Positions 17,087-25,342 of a stretch of DNA of 64,000 bases are shown piece by piece. Origin of the DNA: Maribacter spongiicola (GTDB lineage Bacteria > Bacteroidota > Bacteroidia > Flavobacteriales > Flavobacteriaceae); assembly GCF_004364165.1 (NCBI RefSeq), contig NZ_SOAY01000013.1, positions 62,001 through 126,000 on the forward strand, given 5' to 3'. Below the pieces are notes generated by a model. It was not told where the DNA came from. It did no database searches and worked only from the letters and a program-made list of their open reading frames with translations. Each line of letters starts with the position of its first letter. The stretch's first letter is position 1. The position numbers were made by a program, and so were the translations under genes.

Positions 17087-17762
17087 GGGTCATTTTATTT
17101 TAATAGTATGCCTATTTTTAGGTTCGTTCTACGCCATATCGCAAGGCAATACAACGGGTTATTGGGAGCCCGATGTTGCCATAAATTACGAAGTAACACC
17201 ACTTCTTAAACAGAACTTTTCTTTATCGAATAGAAATTACATTTATCGTAATCAAAAATCTGAATTAACGATTAGGCAAATAGAAATTGCCCATTTTTCC
17301 TCTTTAACAATTGACCCCTATAAAAGTATTGGACTAGGTGTTCAATACCGCTTTAGAGAAGCCTTTGAAGAGGATAAGGAAAATGAACTTAGACTAACCC
17401 AACAGTTCAATACTATTAAAAAAACGAACAGTGCCCGATTTGGTAATCGGTTTAGAATAGAACAACGTATTCAACCCTCTACTCTTGTACATCGTTTTAG
17501 ATATCGTTTTGCGGTAGATATTCCTCTAAAAGGATTAAAAATAGATATTGGCGAACCTTATTTAGTTGCCACAACAGAATCTTTATTAAGTGTGGGCAAA
17601 AGTATAAAACCCATGTACGACCAAAGAATTACATCTCATATTGGCTGGTCAATTTCAGAACATTTAAAAACCCAATTAGGCGTGCAGTTTAGAATGGAGA
17701 ATTATACCGAAAACACCGAACATGTTTTCTTTTTGCTGAATAGCTTCGTTATATCACTGTAA
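17067..17762 (+). CDS. DUF2490 outer-membrane-like protein
   Basis: 231 residues with a signal peptide (to about residue 26, FYAISQG) and then amphipathic beta strands: YEVTPLLKQNFSLSNRNY, SIGLGVQYRFREAFEE, RFGNRFRIEQRIQPS, VHRFRYRFAVDIPLKG. This is the DUF2490 pattern, a small beta-barrel family of unknown function. It overlaps the end of the PepSY-like gene by 20 bases, suggesting translational coupling, and converges on aat with a 9-base overlap. Confidence 0.75.
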   Translation: MITYFTRGHFILIVCLFLGSFYAISQGNTTGYWEPDVAINYEVTPLLKQNFSLSNRNYIYRNQKSELTIRQIEIAHFSSLTIDPYKSIGLGVQYRFREAFEEDKENELRLTQQFNTIKKTNSARFGNRFRIEQRIQPSTLVHRFRYRFAVDIPLKGLKIDIGEPYLVATTESLLSVGKSIKPMYDQRITSHIGWSISEHLKTQLGVQFRMENYTENTEHVFFLLNSFVISL

Positions 17763-18386
17763 AAATTTTACGAACTCTTGTCTAGAAATTTCTTGTGCCC
17801 CCAAACTCTCTAGATGATCGGTATGCAATTGGCAATCTATAATGTGATATTCTTTGGCCTTTAATTCTTCAGCCAATTTAATGAAAGCAAATTTTGAAGC
17901 ATTAGCCGTTAAACTGAACATACTTTCTCCGCAAAAAATATAACCCAAATCTACACCATATAAACCACCTACCAAGGTATCGCCTTCCCAAACTTCATAC
18001 GATTTTGCAATTCCCCTTTCATGAAGCTTTACATAGGCATTTTTCATGTCATCAGTGATCCAAGTGCCATCTTGCCCTTCTCTTGGCACAGACGAACAAT
18101 ACTCTAAAACTTCTTTGAAACACGTGTTTTTAGTTAATCGAAATTGATTGCTTCGAATAACTTTCTTCATGCTTTTTGAAATTTTGATATGACCTGGGTA
18201 GAGTATCATTCTAGGATCAGGACTCCACCATAAAATAATAGAATCATTATCGAACCACGGAAAAATTCCACTTTGGTACGCTAAAAGCAAACGTTCTGGG
18301 GATAAATCTCCACCCACTGCCAACAAGCCTTCTTCATTGGCTTCATCTACCGGAGGAAACACAAGTTCATCTGTTAAAAAATACAT
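17754..18386 (-). CDS. aat: Leucyl/phenylalanyl-tRNA--protein transferase
   Basis: Transfers Leu or Phe from aminoacyl-tRNA to proteins with N-terminal Arg or Lys, marking them for Clp degradation in the N-degron pathway. The 210 residues contain the family blocks FPPVDEANEEGLLAVGGDLS, GIFPWFDNDSIILWWSPDPR, GQDGTWITDDMKNAYVKLHE, GGLYGVDLG and FCGESMFSLTANASKFAF. Length is normal. It stands downstream of a terminator that separates it from the DUF3127 gene. Confidence 0.95.
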   Translation of the reverse strand: MYFLTDELVFPPVDEANEEGLLAVGGDLSPERLLLAYQSGIFPWFDNDSIILWWSPDPRMILYPGHIKISKSMKKVIRSNQFRLTKNTCFKEVLEYCSSVPREGQDGTWITDDMKNAYVKLHERGIAKSYEVWEGDTLVGGLYGVDLGYIFCGESMFSLTANASKFAFIKLAEELKAKEYHIIDCQLHTDHLESLGAQEISRQEFVKFLQ

Positions 18387-18436
18387 GACTATTTGTGGCT
18401 TTTAATTTTTTTCAAAGTAAATAAAAGGTCTTAAAA

Positions 18437-18474
18437 CAAAAAACTTGTTTAACTATTTAAGTTAAACAAGTTTT
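18437..18474 (-). terminator. Intrinsic terminator after the DUF3127 gene
   Basis: Stem AAACTTGTTTAAC / GTTAAACAAGTTT with a 7-base loop, followed on the minus strand by a T-rich tract. It also has T residues on the plus side but no plus-strand gene ends here. Confidence 0.75.
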
Positions 18475-18517
18475 ATATTAAAGGAGCTTTATACCTTATT
18501 AAAAAGTAATATAATTC

Positions 18518-18895
18518 TTAGAATGGAAGATCGTCATGATCTTCTTCATTTAAATCATCCGCAGGCTCAAAAGCCTCCATTGGTGCTACCGGTGGCTTAC
18601 CACCTGCAGGTGCCGCTTTCCCAGCACCTTCTATACGCCAACCTTGTATCGAGTTAAAGTATTTTACTTCACCTTGAGGGTTCGTCCATTCCCTACCTCT
18701 TAGGTTAATACTTACTTTAACATCTTGACCTATACCGTAATTATTTAATAAATCACATTTATCTTGTACAAACTCTATCATGATATGTTGTGGATATTGT
18801 TCGTCTGTAGTAACAACCAATTCTCTTTTTCTAAACCCATTAGACCCGAAGGTTTGGGTTTCGCCTATCAATTTTACTTTACCTTCTATTTCCAT
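18518..18895 (-). CDS. DUF3127 OB-fold protein with SSB-like C-terminal tip
   Basis: 125 residues. The first 85 form a compact beta-rich domain (EIEGKVKLIGETQTFG, RELVVTTDEQYPQHIMIEF, VKVSINLRGREWTNPQGEV) of the DUF3127 family, which resembles an OB-fold. A Pro/Gly/Ala linker then leads to an acidic tail ending HDDLPF. The window's own SSB ends DDDDLPF, so this protein carries the same partner-docking tip. A role in single-stranded nucleic-acid transactions is inferred. A TATTTTTG -7 element and a downstream terminator make it a one-gene unit. Confidence 0.8.
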   Translation of the reverse strand: MEIEGKVKLIGETQTFGSNGFRKRELVVTTDEQYPQHIMIEFVQDKCDLLNNYGIGQDVKVSINLRGREWTNPQGEVKYFNSIQGWRIEGAGKAAPAGGKPPVAPMEAFEPADDLNEEDHDDLPF

Positions 18896-18920
18896 CTTGA
18901 ACTCTTTTTACAATAGAGGT

Positions 18921-18928
18921 CAAAAATA
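18921..18928 (-). promoter_or_regulatory. Putative -7 element of the DUF3127 gene
   Basis: TATTTTTG on the minus strand, 25 bases before the start codon, matching TAnnTTTG. Confidence 0.45.
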
Positions 18929-19021
18929 CATAAAATGATGCGTTAATAAAACAGCCTACCACGATAACAACACAACAATTATTCACAATTAGGGTTATCT
19001 TTAGTATTAGATAACTATTGG

Positions 19022-20170
19022 ATGAACTTTATTCCTAAAAACAAAATTTCCAACATTTTTCTATTGATAGGCTCGTTCGTAGTTGTGAGTCTTATCTTAT
19101 GGAATACCAATAGCTTTTTTAAACAATTTAAAGAGGAAGAGCGCCTAAAAATGGAGATTTGGGCTACCGCACAGTCAGAATTTCTACAATCGTCTGAAAC
19201 CGTAGATTTAGGAAGCCTTCATTTAAAGGTCTTTCAAAATAACACCTCTACCCCAATGATACTTATCAACAAAGATGGGTCGATAAGGGTCAATAATTTT
19301 CCGCCGAACAAAAGCAAAGACTCCATTTTTATTCAAAGTCAACTTAAAAAATTCAAGAACGAAAACACACCTATATCCATTGATCAGCAAGGCGAGCATT
19401 TAGCTACCTTATATTATGGCAATTCTGATGTTTTAACCAAGCTGAAGTTTTATCCGATTGCGCTACTTCTTATCATTTTTCTATTTGCAGCAGTTATCTA
19501 TTTCTTGTTCAAAACTAATAAAGCTTCTGAACAGAATAAATTATGGGCAGGTATGGCCAAAGAAACCGCGCACCAAATCGGCACACCGCTATCTTCTCTT
19601 TTGGGATGGAACGAGTTGTTAAAATCTGAAGCCATAAACCCTAGTATTACCAAAGAAATAGAGAAAGATATTGACCGTTTACAAACGATAACCGAACGTT
19701 TCTCTAAAATTGGTTCTCTACCTAAATTGGTAGAAAGTGATATTGTAAAAGAAACCCAAGATGCTTTCGATTACCTGAAACGAAGAAGTTCTAAACTTAT
19801 TCATTTTTCGTTTAGCACCAAGGTGGATCATTTACCCGTTATGCTCAATAGTTCTTTATACAATTGGACCATAGAAAATCTGGTTAAAAACGGAATCGAT
19901 GCCATGCGCGGAAAAGGTAGTATTGCCATAGAAATTGTACAAGACCACAAGTTTGTAAACATTTTAATAGCCGATACAGGACATGGTATTTCTAAAAGCA
20001 ACTATAATAGTATCTTTACACCAGGCTTTACCTCTAAAAAACGAGGCTGGGGCTTAGGACTTTCTTTGGTAAAACGAATTGTGGAGGAATATCACGATGG
20101 AAAAATAAGGGTGTTATCATCTGGAAAAGAAGGAACTATAATGCAAATTTCTCTAAAAGTGTCTTACTAA
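19022..20170 (+). CDS. Sensor histidine kinase without adjacent response regulator
   Basis: 382 residues. Two membrane helices (about 11-30 and 142-163) flank a roughly 110-residue extracytoplasmic sensor. The kinase core has an H-box AKETAHQIGTPLSSLLGWNE with the phospho-accepting His, an N-box NWTIENLVKNGIDAMRGKG, G1 IADTGHGIS and G2 GWGLGLSLVKRIV, so it should be active. No HAMP domain is obvious. The next gene, 2 bases later, is a zinc-ribbon membrane protein; no response regulator is adjacent, so the partner is unknown. Confidence 0.92.
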   Translation: MNFIPKNKISNIFLLIGSFVVVSLILWNTNSFFKQFKEEERLKMEIWATAQSEFLQSSETVDLGSLHLKVFQNNTSTPMILINKDGSIRVNNFPPNKSKDSIFIQSQLKKFKNENTPISIDQQGEHLATLYYGNSDVLTKLKFYPIALLLIIFLFAAVIYFLFKTNKASEQNKLWAGMAKETAHQIGTPLSSLLGWNELLKSEAINPSITKEIEKDIDRLQTITERFSKIGSLPKLVESDIVKETQDAFDYLKRRSSKLIHFSFSTKVDHLPVMLNSSLYNWTIENLVKNGIDAMRGKGSIAIEIVQDHKFVNILIADTGHGISKSNYNSIFTPGFTSKKRGWGLGLSLVKRIVEEYHDGKIRVLSSGKEGTIMQISLKVSY

Positions 20171-20172
20171 TT

Positions 20173-20529
20173 ATGGCCAAGGAAAAACTAGAAGTTATTA
20201 AAGAAGCCAATCTAAATAACAACTGTCCTGAATGTTTTAATCAAGATCTGAATCTTACTTTTTACCAAAAACATACATACGGTAGCTTCTTTCATAAAAT
20301 TACAGGAGAACTAAGCAATAAATTAGTTTGCAATACCTGCCACTCTACTATTTACCCTGTTACCTGGACAGATGATATTGAACGCATGTTCAACTACTAT
20401 CAAAAAACAGTTATACCCGCTAAAAAAACATCTAAACCAACGATGCTTTTTTACAGCCTTATTTTGGTGCTTATTGCATTAGTTGCAGCAGTAATCTATG
20501 TATTTATTTCTGGCACTATTCAATTTTAG
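20173..20529 (+). CDS. Zinc-ribbon protein with C-terminal membrane helix
   Basis: 118 residues. CPECFNQDLNLTFYQKH and, about 37 residues on, CNTCHSTIYPVTW give a CxxC...CxxC zinc ribbon. A conserved-looking GSFFHKITGELSNKLVC segment lies between. Residues about 93-115 form a single membrane helix. It follows the histidine kinase by 2 bases and could modulate it, but this is positional inference. Its 3' end overlaps the convergent HIT gene by 14 bases. Confidence 0.65.
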   Translation: MAKEKLEVIKEANLNNNCPECFNQDLNLTFYQKHTYGSFFHKITGELSNKLVCNTCHSTIYPVTWTDDIERMFNYYQKTVIPAKKTSKPTMLFYSLILVLIALVAAVIYVFISGTIQF

Positions 20530-20908
20530 CCCCAATCTCCTCGGCTAGTTCTGCAAGTTCTTCATTACTTAATTTTACCTTATACTGAAAAGTTGCCTCT
20601 TTCATTTCATTTAAAGGAATAAGATGTACATGTACATGTGGAACCTCTAAACCAATAACCGACATACCCACACGCTTACAATCCACAGTTTTTTCTAAAG
20701 CTTTACCCACTTTTCTAGAAAACAACATTAACTGCATATAAGTTTCTTCGTCAAGATCCAAAATCTTGTTTGTCTCTTTTTTAGGTATGCACAATGTATG
20801 CCCCTTTGCATTTGGATTAATATCTAAAAAAGCTAAGAAATTCTCATCTTCAGCTACTTTAAAACATGGAATTTCACCATTAATTATCTTCGTAAAAATC
20901 GTTGGCAT
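20516..20908 (-). CDS. HIT-family protein
   Basis: 130-residue histidine-triad nucleotide hydrolase/transferase. The triad is seen in LEVPHVHVHLIPLNEM, and the N-terminal block FTKIINGEIPCFKVAEDENFL with FLDINPNAKGHTLCIPKKE is typical. The family usually acts on adenosine-linked nucleotides such as AMP-lysine or Ap4A. Lies downstream of greA on the same strand, separated by a terminator. Confidence 0.93.
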   Translation of the reverse strand: MPTIFTKIINGEIPCFKVAEDENFLAFLDINPNAKGHTLCIPKKETNKILDLDEETYMQLMLFSRKVGKALEKTVDCKRVGMSVIGLEVPHVHVHLIPLNEMKEATFQYKVKLSNEELAELAEEIGAKIE

Positions 20909-20931
20909 ACTCTTGTTTGTTTAGTGGGAAT

Positions 20932-20962
20932 AAAAAATCCTACCCCGCAAAAGGATAGGATT
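20932..20962 (-). terminator. Intrinsic terminator after greA
   Basis: AATCCTA / TAGGATT stem extended by C-G pairs, followed on the minus strand by a run of T. It lies between greA and the HIT gene, so the HIT gene probably has its own promoter or depends on readthrough. Confidence 0.7.
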
Positions 20963-20984
20963 AAATATAGTTATTTAATAAAAT

Positions 20985-21461
20985 CTAATCTCTGGTAATT
21001 TCAAGAATTTCAAACTTAATGGCTCCGCTAGGCACAACAATTTCTGCAGTGTCGCCTACCTTTTTACCAAGCAGCCCTTTGCCTATAGGTGAATTCACAG
21101 AAATTTTACCCGTTTTAGTATCGGCTTCGCTTTCTGCAACCAATTTATACGACATTTCCATACCATTAACTTGATTTTTTATTTTTACGGTCGATAACAC
21201 CAAAACTTTAGATGTATCTAATTGAGATTCGTCAATTAAACGTGCATTGGCCACCGTATTCTCCATTTTAGCAATTTTCATTTCTAAGAGACCTTGCGCT
21301 TCTTTTGCAGCATCATATTCTGCATTTTCTGACAAATCACCTTTATCTCTTGCTTCGCCAATTGCTTGAGACGCCTTTGGGCGCTCAACATCTCTTAAAT
21401 GATTTAGTTCTGCCTTCAGTTTTTTTAACCCTTCGACAGTATAGTATGATATATTACTCAT
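20985..21461 (-). CDS. greA: Transcription elongation factor GreA
   Basis: Rescues backtracked RNA polymerase by stimulating transcript cleavage. The 158 residues have the N-terminal coiled coil (LKKLKAELNHLRDVERPKAS) with the acidic tip motif GDLSENAEYDAAKEAQG and the C-terminal FKBP-like domain (ISVNSPIGKGLLGKKVGDTA). Normal length. Confidence 0.97.
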   Translation of the reverse strand: MSNISYYTVEGLKKLKAELNHLRDVERPKASQAIGEARDKGDLSENAEYDAAKEAQGLLEMKIAKMENTVANARLIDESQLDTSKVLVLSTVKIKNQVNGMEMSYKLVAESEADTKTGKISVNSPIGKGLLGKKVGDTAEIVVPSGAIKFEILEITRD

Positions 21462-21536
21462 TACTTCCTCGTTTTATAAATAGACAAATCCTCTGCAATT
21501 GCCTATTAATTCGGCTTTTTAAGCGAGGATTTAACA

Positions 21537-21544
21537 CAAATATA
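21537..21544 (-). promoter_or_regulatory. Putative -7 element of greA
   Basis: TATATTTG on the minus strand, about 75 bases before the greA start, matching TAnnTTTG. Confidence 0.45.
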
Positions 21545-21596
21545 CATAATTTTTACGCACATTTGCTGAAGTTTTTTAAAACAAAATTGAAGTAAG

Positions 21597-22031
21597 ATGA
21601 ACAGATTAAGTATCCTTATTCTATTGATTATCACGGCATGTAGCAATGATGGTACAAACAGAAACCCTTATTTGCAAGAAATAAGTTTTCGTTTTGAAGC
21701 TAATTTAAATCTTCCTTCCTACAGTCCCCTTACAAATACTGGAAGCGCAGTGTACATTAATAGTGATCTTGCCGGTACTAGAGGTGTTTTTGTGATCAAC
21801 TCTGGTTTCGATCAATTTAGAGCTTTTGAAGGCAGTTGCCCAAATCATGCACCAAACGATTGCTCGACCATGGTATTAGACGGTCAGATTGCAATATGCT
21901 CATGCGACGATTATCGCTATAGCCTATTTACCGGTCAACTATTGAATACGCCTGAAGATGAAAATCGTTATTATGACATGTTAGAATACCGTGCCAGTTT
22001 TAGTGGCGGTAGTGTCATTATCTCCAACTAA
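21597..22031 (+). CDS. Lipoprotein with degenerate Rieske-like motif
   Basis: 144 residues. The N-terminus MNRLSILILLIITACSNDG is a lipoprotein signal with Cys15 after ITA. The C-terminal half has CPNHAPNDC, then about 15 residues later CSCDDYRYSLFTGQ. A Rieske 2Fe-2S centre needs C-x-H and C-x-x-H; the first box is stretched to CPNH and the second has Asp where His is expected. It may therefore hold a structural disulphide or a different metal rather than a standard cluster. No partner oxygenase is nearby. Confidence 0.6.
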   Translation: MNRLSILILLIITACSNDGTNRNPYLQEISFRFEANLNLPSYSPLTNTGSAVYINSDLAGTRGVFVINSGFDQFRAFEGSCPNHAPNDCSTMVLDGQIAICSCDDYRYSLFTGQLLNTPEDENRYYDMLEYRASFSGGSVIISN

Positions 22032-22034
22032 ACA

Positions 22035-22700
22035 CTATTCTTCCGCTCGGTATTTATCCATTATTTCTTTGAACAATTCGCCCGTACTTGGCGGAGTATA
22101 GGATATTGCGTTTGCGCCAGCATCAATGGCGGCAACTATTGTTTCTTCAGTTTTACCACCTGTTGCAATGATACCAACATTGGCGTCTAAATCTCTAATC
22201 CTTTTAATGATATCGGCTGTTTTACATGCTCCAGAAACATTAAAAATATCAACGCCTGCAGCTAGTCTTCCTTTAAAATCATCTTTCTCTGAAACTACGG
22301 TAATGGTAACTGGTATATCTATTTTTTCTTTCAATAACGTGATAAGACTATTGGGTGTAGGTTTATTTAAAACTACACCCAATGCGCCTTGAAACTCGGC
22401 ATGTATTGCCAACTCTAATGATCGGACACCTGTTGTTAACCCACCACCTACTCCGCAAAAAATAGGTTTGTCGGCAGCTAAAATCAATGCATTTGAAATT
22501 ACAGGTTGCGGGGTAAACGGGTACACCGCAATAATTGCATTGGCATTAGTGTTTCTAATAATTGCCACATCTGTACTAAACAGAAACGACTTTATCGATT
22601 GACCGAAAACTCGAATGCCCGAGCATTGAGATATTACTTCTGGTACCGTTACTATATTGTTTCTTAACCTACTACCAAAAATCGGAATATTGCGATCCAT
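22035..22700 (-). CDS. TIM-barrel-like protein of unknown function
   Basis: 221 residues with alternating strands and helices: NANAIIAVYPFTPQPVISNA, KPIFCGVGGGLTTGVRSLEL, GALGVVLNKPTP, IPVTITVVSEKDD, GVDIFNVSGACKTADIIKRI, NVGIIATGGKTEETIVAAID, GANAISYTPPS. The final strand-GG-helix and SYTPPS resemble the phosphate-binding end of (beta/alpha)8 barrels. I do not recognise a specific enzyme. A double palindrome lies just upstream of the start, suggesting regulation. Confidence 0.55.
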   Translation of the reverse strand: MDRNIPIFGSRLRNNIVTVPEVISQCSGIRVFGQSIKSFLFSTDVAIIRNTNANAIIAVYPFTPQPVISNALILAADKPIFCGVGGGLTTGVRSLELAIHAEFQGALGVVLNKPTPNSLITLLKEKIDIPVTITVVSEKDDFKGRLAAGVDIFNVSGACKTADIIKRIRDLDANVGIIATGGKTEETIVAAIDAGANAISYTPPSTGELFKEIMDKYRAEE

Positions 22701-22706
22701 AACCCT

Positions 22707-22734
22707 GAATATTAATATTCTAATTTAGAATATT
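22707..22734. promoter_or_regulatory. Overlapping palindromes upstream of the TIM-barrel gene
   Basis: A perfect 14-bp palindrome built of GAATATT and AATATTC (22707-22720) overlaps a perfect 21-bp palindrome with arms AATATTCTAA and TTAGAATATT around one base (22714-22734). Three alternating GAATATT half-sites result, 7-34 bases before the start codon. Reads as an operator for a dimeric regulator, or as a mutually exclusive RNA hairpin pair. Confidence 0.5.
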
Positions 22735-22804
22735 ATGCTACACTCCGAACTTTTTAAGCAAACATTTAAGACAAATTTGTAACGGAAAGAATCCAGCGAA
22801 ATCC

Positions 22805-24979
22805 TTAAAAATTTACTGTAGCCCCTAACAAAAAGTTAGTGCCCGCCTGCGGATAATAACCGGCTCCTTCAATGGTAGTAATGGTATCAGGTACCGAAAA
22901 ATCATCATCATAGGTAAAGAAATACCCATTAGACACATATTTCTTATTGAATACATTGTTTATCAAGCCCGAGAATACAATACTTTTTAAAAACCCATTA
23001 CAGTTAATAGTATATTGCATATTTAAATCGCTCTGCGAATACGCATCTAAAACAGAATTTTCAGAATCTATATTCCCCATATACTGCTTGCCAACATATT
23101 TAGATAAAAAGGATACCTGAAAATTTTCATTAGCACTATACGTGAATATATTGCCTATAATCAGATTTGGTGAGAATGCAATATTCGTACCGCCTAGTTC
23201 TTGTAATTCGCCATCTCTCTCAAATACAAAATCTTGGTTTTTATTGGTGCTTACCGCAATATTTGGTCTTATAGAGAATTTTTCACTTAATATTATATTA
23301 GCATCTACCTCTAAACCTAAACGGTAACTTTCACCTACATTTTCACGTAATGGTGCACCAACATCGTTCAAAGCGCCTGTAAGTACCAATTGATCTTTGT
23401 AGTTCATGTAATAAACGTTCGTGTTTAATTGAACTGCCGAAGAAATATAACGCCATCCCAATTCAAAATCATTTAGTTTTTCTGGCTTAGGGTTTCCACT
23501 TTCGTAATCATTTCTATTTGGTTCTCTATTGGCAACCGCATACGAAAGGTAGAAATTATTATTCGTGTTTAAATCAAATGTTACACCAGCCTTCGGGTTG
23601 AAAAAGTTAAAAGTATCATCGACCAAACCAGTTTCATTACCATTCGCTTTATACCCAACTGTTCTATATTGCAAGTCTCCGTATAACGACCATTGATCTG
23701 TTATTTGGTAATTTGCTTTTGTATAAATATTGAAATCTGTTTTTGATGAGCTGTCATCATAATAACGGTCTCTATAACTACTATTACTAGCATATCTAGC
23801 CCAAATAATCTCGCCAAAGTGATCACCTTCATATTTATTGAAACCACCACCCATTATTAAATCTAGCCTATCTTTCTTATAATTTGCAGAAAATACGGTA
23901 CCGTAGAAATCATTATCTAACCAACGTCTTCTAATAAGATCGGTCGTATTTACTTCTTCACCATCTACAATAATTGGTTCAAAACCATAGGTAGAAAAAT
24001 CATCGTCTTCTTTATACTGCTCAAAGAAACCTCTACCTCTGGTATAGTGCAAAGCGATATTCGTACTCCAGAAATCTGAAATTTGTTCATTCCACAACAA
24101 CTGTGCATGATCTTGCTTATAATTGTCTACCTCGTTATCATAAAACTGGGTATTACCGTCTACATCTGTATAAATACCTGAAGGATTAAAAGTTCTATCC
24201 GTTTCTAAAGTTTGGGCATCTATACCGTACCATGCTTGATACGTAACCTCATGACCGCCAAAAATCAGTGCTTTGACCAAGGTATTATCGTCTTTATAAG
24301 CTCCTTGTAAGAAATAGGAGTCCAAATCTGCACTGGCTCTGTCTATGTATGCATCAGAATTAATTTTAGATAATCTACCCGAGATTTCTACATGGTCATT
24401 TAAGAGTCCTGTACTAAATTTCAGATTATTTCTTAAGGTATTAAAACTACCAAAAGAAGTAGATATTTGTCCGTATGCATCTTGTGAGAATCCGTCGGTC
24501 AACAGATTTAAACTTGCCCCAAAAGCACCTGCACCGTTGGTAGATGTACCTACACCACGCTGTAATTGCAAGCTTTCTGTTGAAGAAGCAAAATCTGGCA
24601 TGTTTACCCAAAAAGTACCTTGCGACTCGGCATCGTTATAAGGTATCCCATTTATAGTTACGTTTACTCGTGTAGCATCGCTACCTCTAACTCTAATACC
24701 TGTATAACCTACGCCAGCACCTGCATCTGTTGTGGTTACTACAGATGGTAAAAAATTCATTAAAACAGGAATATCTTGCCCTAAATTTCTAGGTTTAATA
24801 TCCTCCTTTATGAGATTTGAAAATGTAACCGGAGATTGCTTGGTTACCCTAATTGCTGAAACGAACACTTCGTCTAGCACTACTTTTCGACCCTCTAAAG
24901 AGTCTGTTTCCTGTTCTTGGGCACAGACACCCATACTTAGCGCCAAAGACGCTGCAATTGTGAAAATAGATAGTTTCAT
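22805..24979 (-). CDS. omr1: TonB-dependent receptor under TPP riboswitch control (thiamine-type receptor Omr1)
   Basis: 724-residue outer-membrane receptor. Signal peptide to about residue 20 (GVCAQE). The plug domain follows (VLDEVFVSAIRVTKQSPVTF, with VRVTKxSPVTF-like TonB-box region, and TGIRVRGSDATRVNVTINGI), then a 22-strand barrel to a terminal aromatic strand (TNFLLGATVNF). Substrate is not evident from the protein alone, but a TPP riboswitch lies in its leader, matching the Bacteroidota gene class called omr1, thought to import thiamine or a precursor. No thiamine salvage gene is adjacent; a thiamine-binding protein/PnuC operon lies about 9 kb away. Confidence 0.88.
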   Translation of the reverse strand: MKLSIFTIAASLALSMGVCAQEQETDSLEGRKVVLDEVFVSAIRVTKQSPVTFSNLIKEDIKPRNLGQDIPVLMNFLPSVVTTTDAGAGVGYTGIRVRGSDATRVNVTINGIPYNDAESQGTFWVNMPDFASSTESLQLQRGVGTSTNGAGAFGASLNLLTDGFSQDAYGQISTSFGSFNTLRNNLKFSTGLLNDHVEISGRLSKINSDAYIDRASADLDSYFLQGAYKDDNTLVKALIFGGHEVTYQAWYGIDAQTLETDRTFNPSGIYTDVDGNTQFYDNEVDNYKQDHAQLLWNEQISDFWSTNIALHYTRGRGFFEQYKEDDDFSTYGFEPIIVDGEEVNTTDLIRRRWLDNDFYGTVFSANYKKDRLDLIMGGGFNKYEGDHFGEIIWARYASNSSYRDRYYDDSSSKTDFNIYTKANYQITDQWSLYGDLQYRTVGYKANGNETGLVDDTFNFFNPKAGVTFDLNTNNNFYLSYAVANREPNRNDYESGNPKPEKLNDFELGWRYISSAVQLNTNVYYMNYKDQLVLTGALNDVGAPLRENVGESYRLGLEVDANIILSEKFSIRPNIAVSTNKNQDFVFERDGELQELGGTNIAFSPNLIIGNIFTYSANENFQVSFLSKYVGKQYMGNIDSENSVLDAYSQSDLNMQYTINCNGFLKSIVFSGLINNVFNKKYVSNGYFFTYDDDFSVPDTITTIEGAGYYPQAGTNFLLGATVNF

Positions 24980-25097
24980 CCGTAAAATAATTACGAATAA
25001 AAGGGGCTATTATTCTAAAGTTAAAATTGATTTTTGAGCAACTACGCTCTATTTCCAAAAGACTACATATGACCAAAATGTCCATATTACATCTTAT

Positions 25098-25125
25098 TCC
25101 AAAAAATTAAAATAAACTTTTTGGA
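25098..25125 (-). promoter_or_regulatory. Hairpin immediately after the TPP aptamer
   Basis: Perfect 8-bp stem TCCAAAAA / TTTTTGGA with a 12-base loop, starting 3 bases after the aptamer's closing helix on the minus strand. It lacks a U-run afterwards, so it is a candidate expression platform or spacer hairpin rather than a standard terminator. Confidence 0.4.
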
Positions 25126-25127
25126 TT

Positions 25128-25212
25128 ATCCCTTGGCAGCATTACCTGCCCAGGTTCTTTGGGTATAATCTCAGCTTTGTTCTTAATATAGAACTCGGCA
25201 CCCCTTTGAGAT
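25128..25212 (-). promoter_or_regulatory. TPP riboswitch (THI element)
   Basis: On the minus strand the conserved THI blocks appear in order: ATCTC (P1, 5' side), GGGGTGC, a variable hairpin GTTCT/AAGAAC, CTGAGATTATACCC, GAACCTG, AGGTAATGC, and GGGAT (P1, 3' side). This is the thiamine pyrophosphate aptamer, and its downstream gene is the TonB-dependent receptor, start 149 bases away. Ligand binding would be expected to reduce receptor expression; the mechanism is not clear from sequence. Confidence 0.94.
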
Positions 25213-25216
25213 GCCG

Positions 25217-25224
25217 CAAATGTA
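25217..25224 (-). promoter_or_regulatory. Putative -7 element of the riboswitch transcript
   Basis: TACATTTG on the minus strand, matching TAnnTTTG. Transcription would begin at about 25212, exactly where helix P1 of the TPP aptamer begins, so the aptamer forms the 5' end of the mRNA. Confidence 0.6.
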
Positions 25225-25342
25225 ATGCACATAATTCATCTCTCATAAAGAAATTTAAAAAAATAACAATGTGTTTAATTAACACGATTTTAAAACTTAT
25301 TTACAAGCTTTTATCGTACTTATATTACCTATTAATAGCTAC

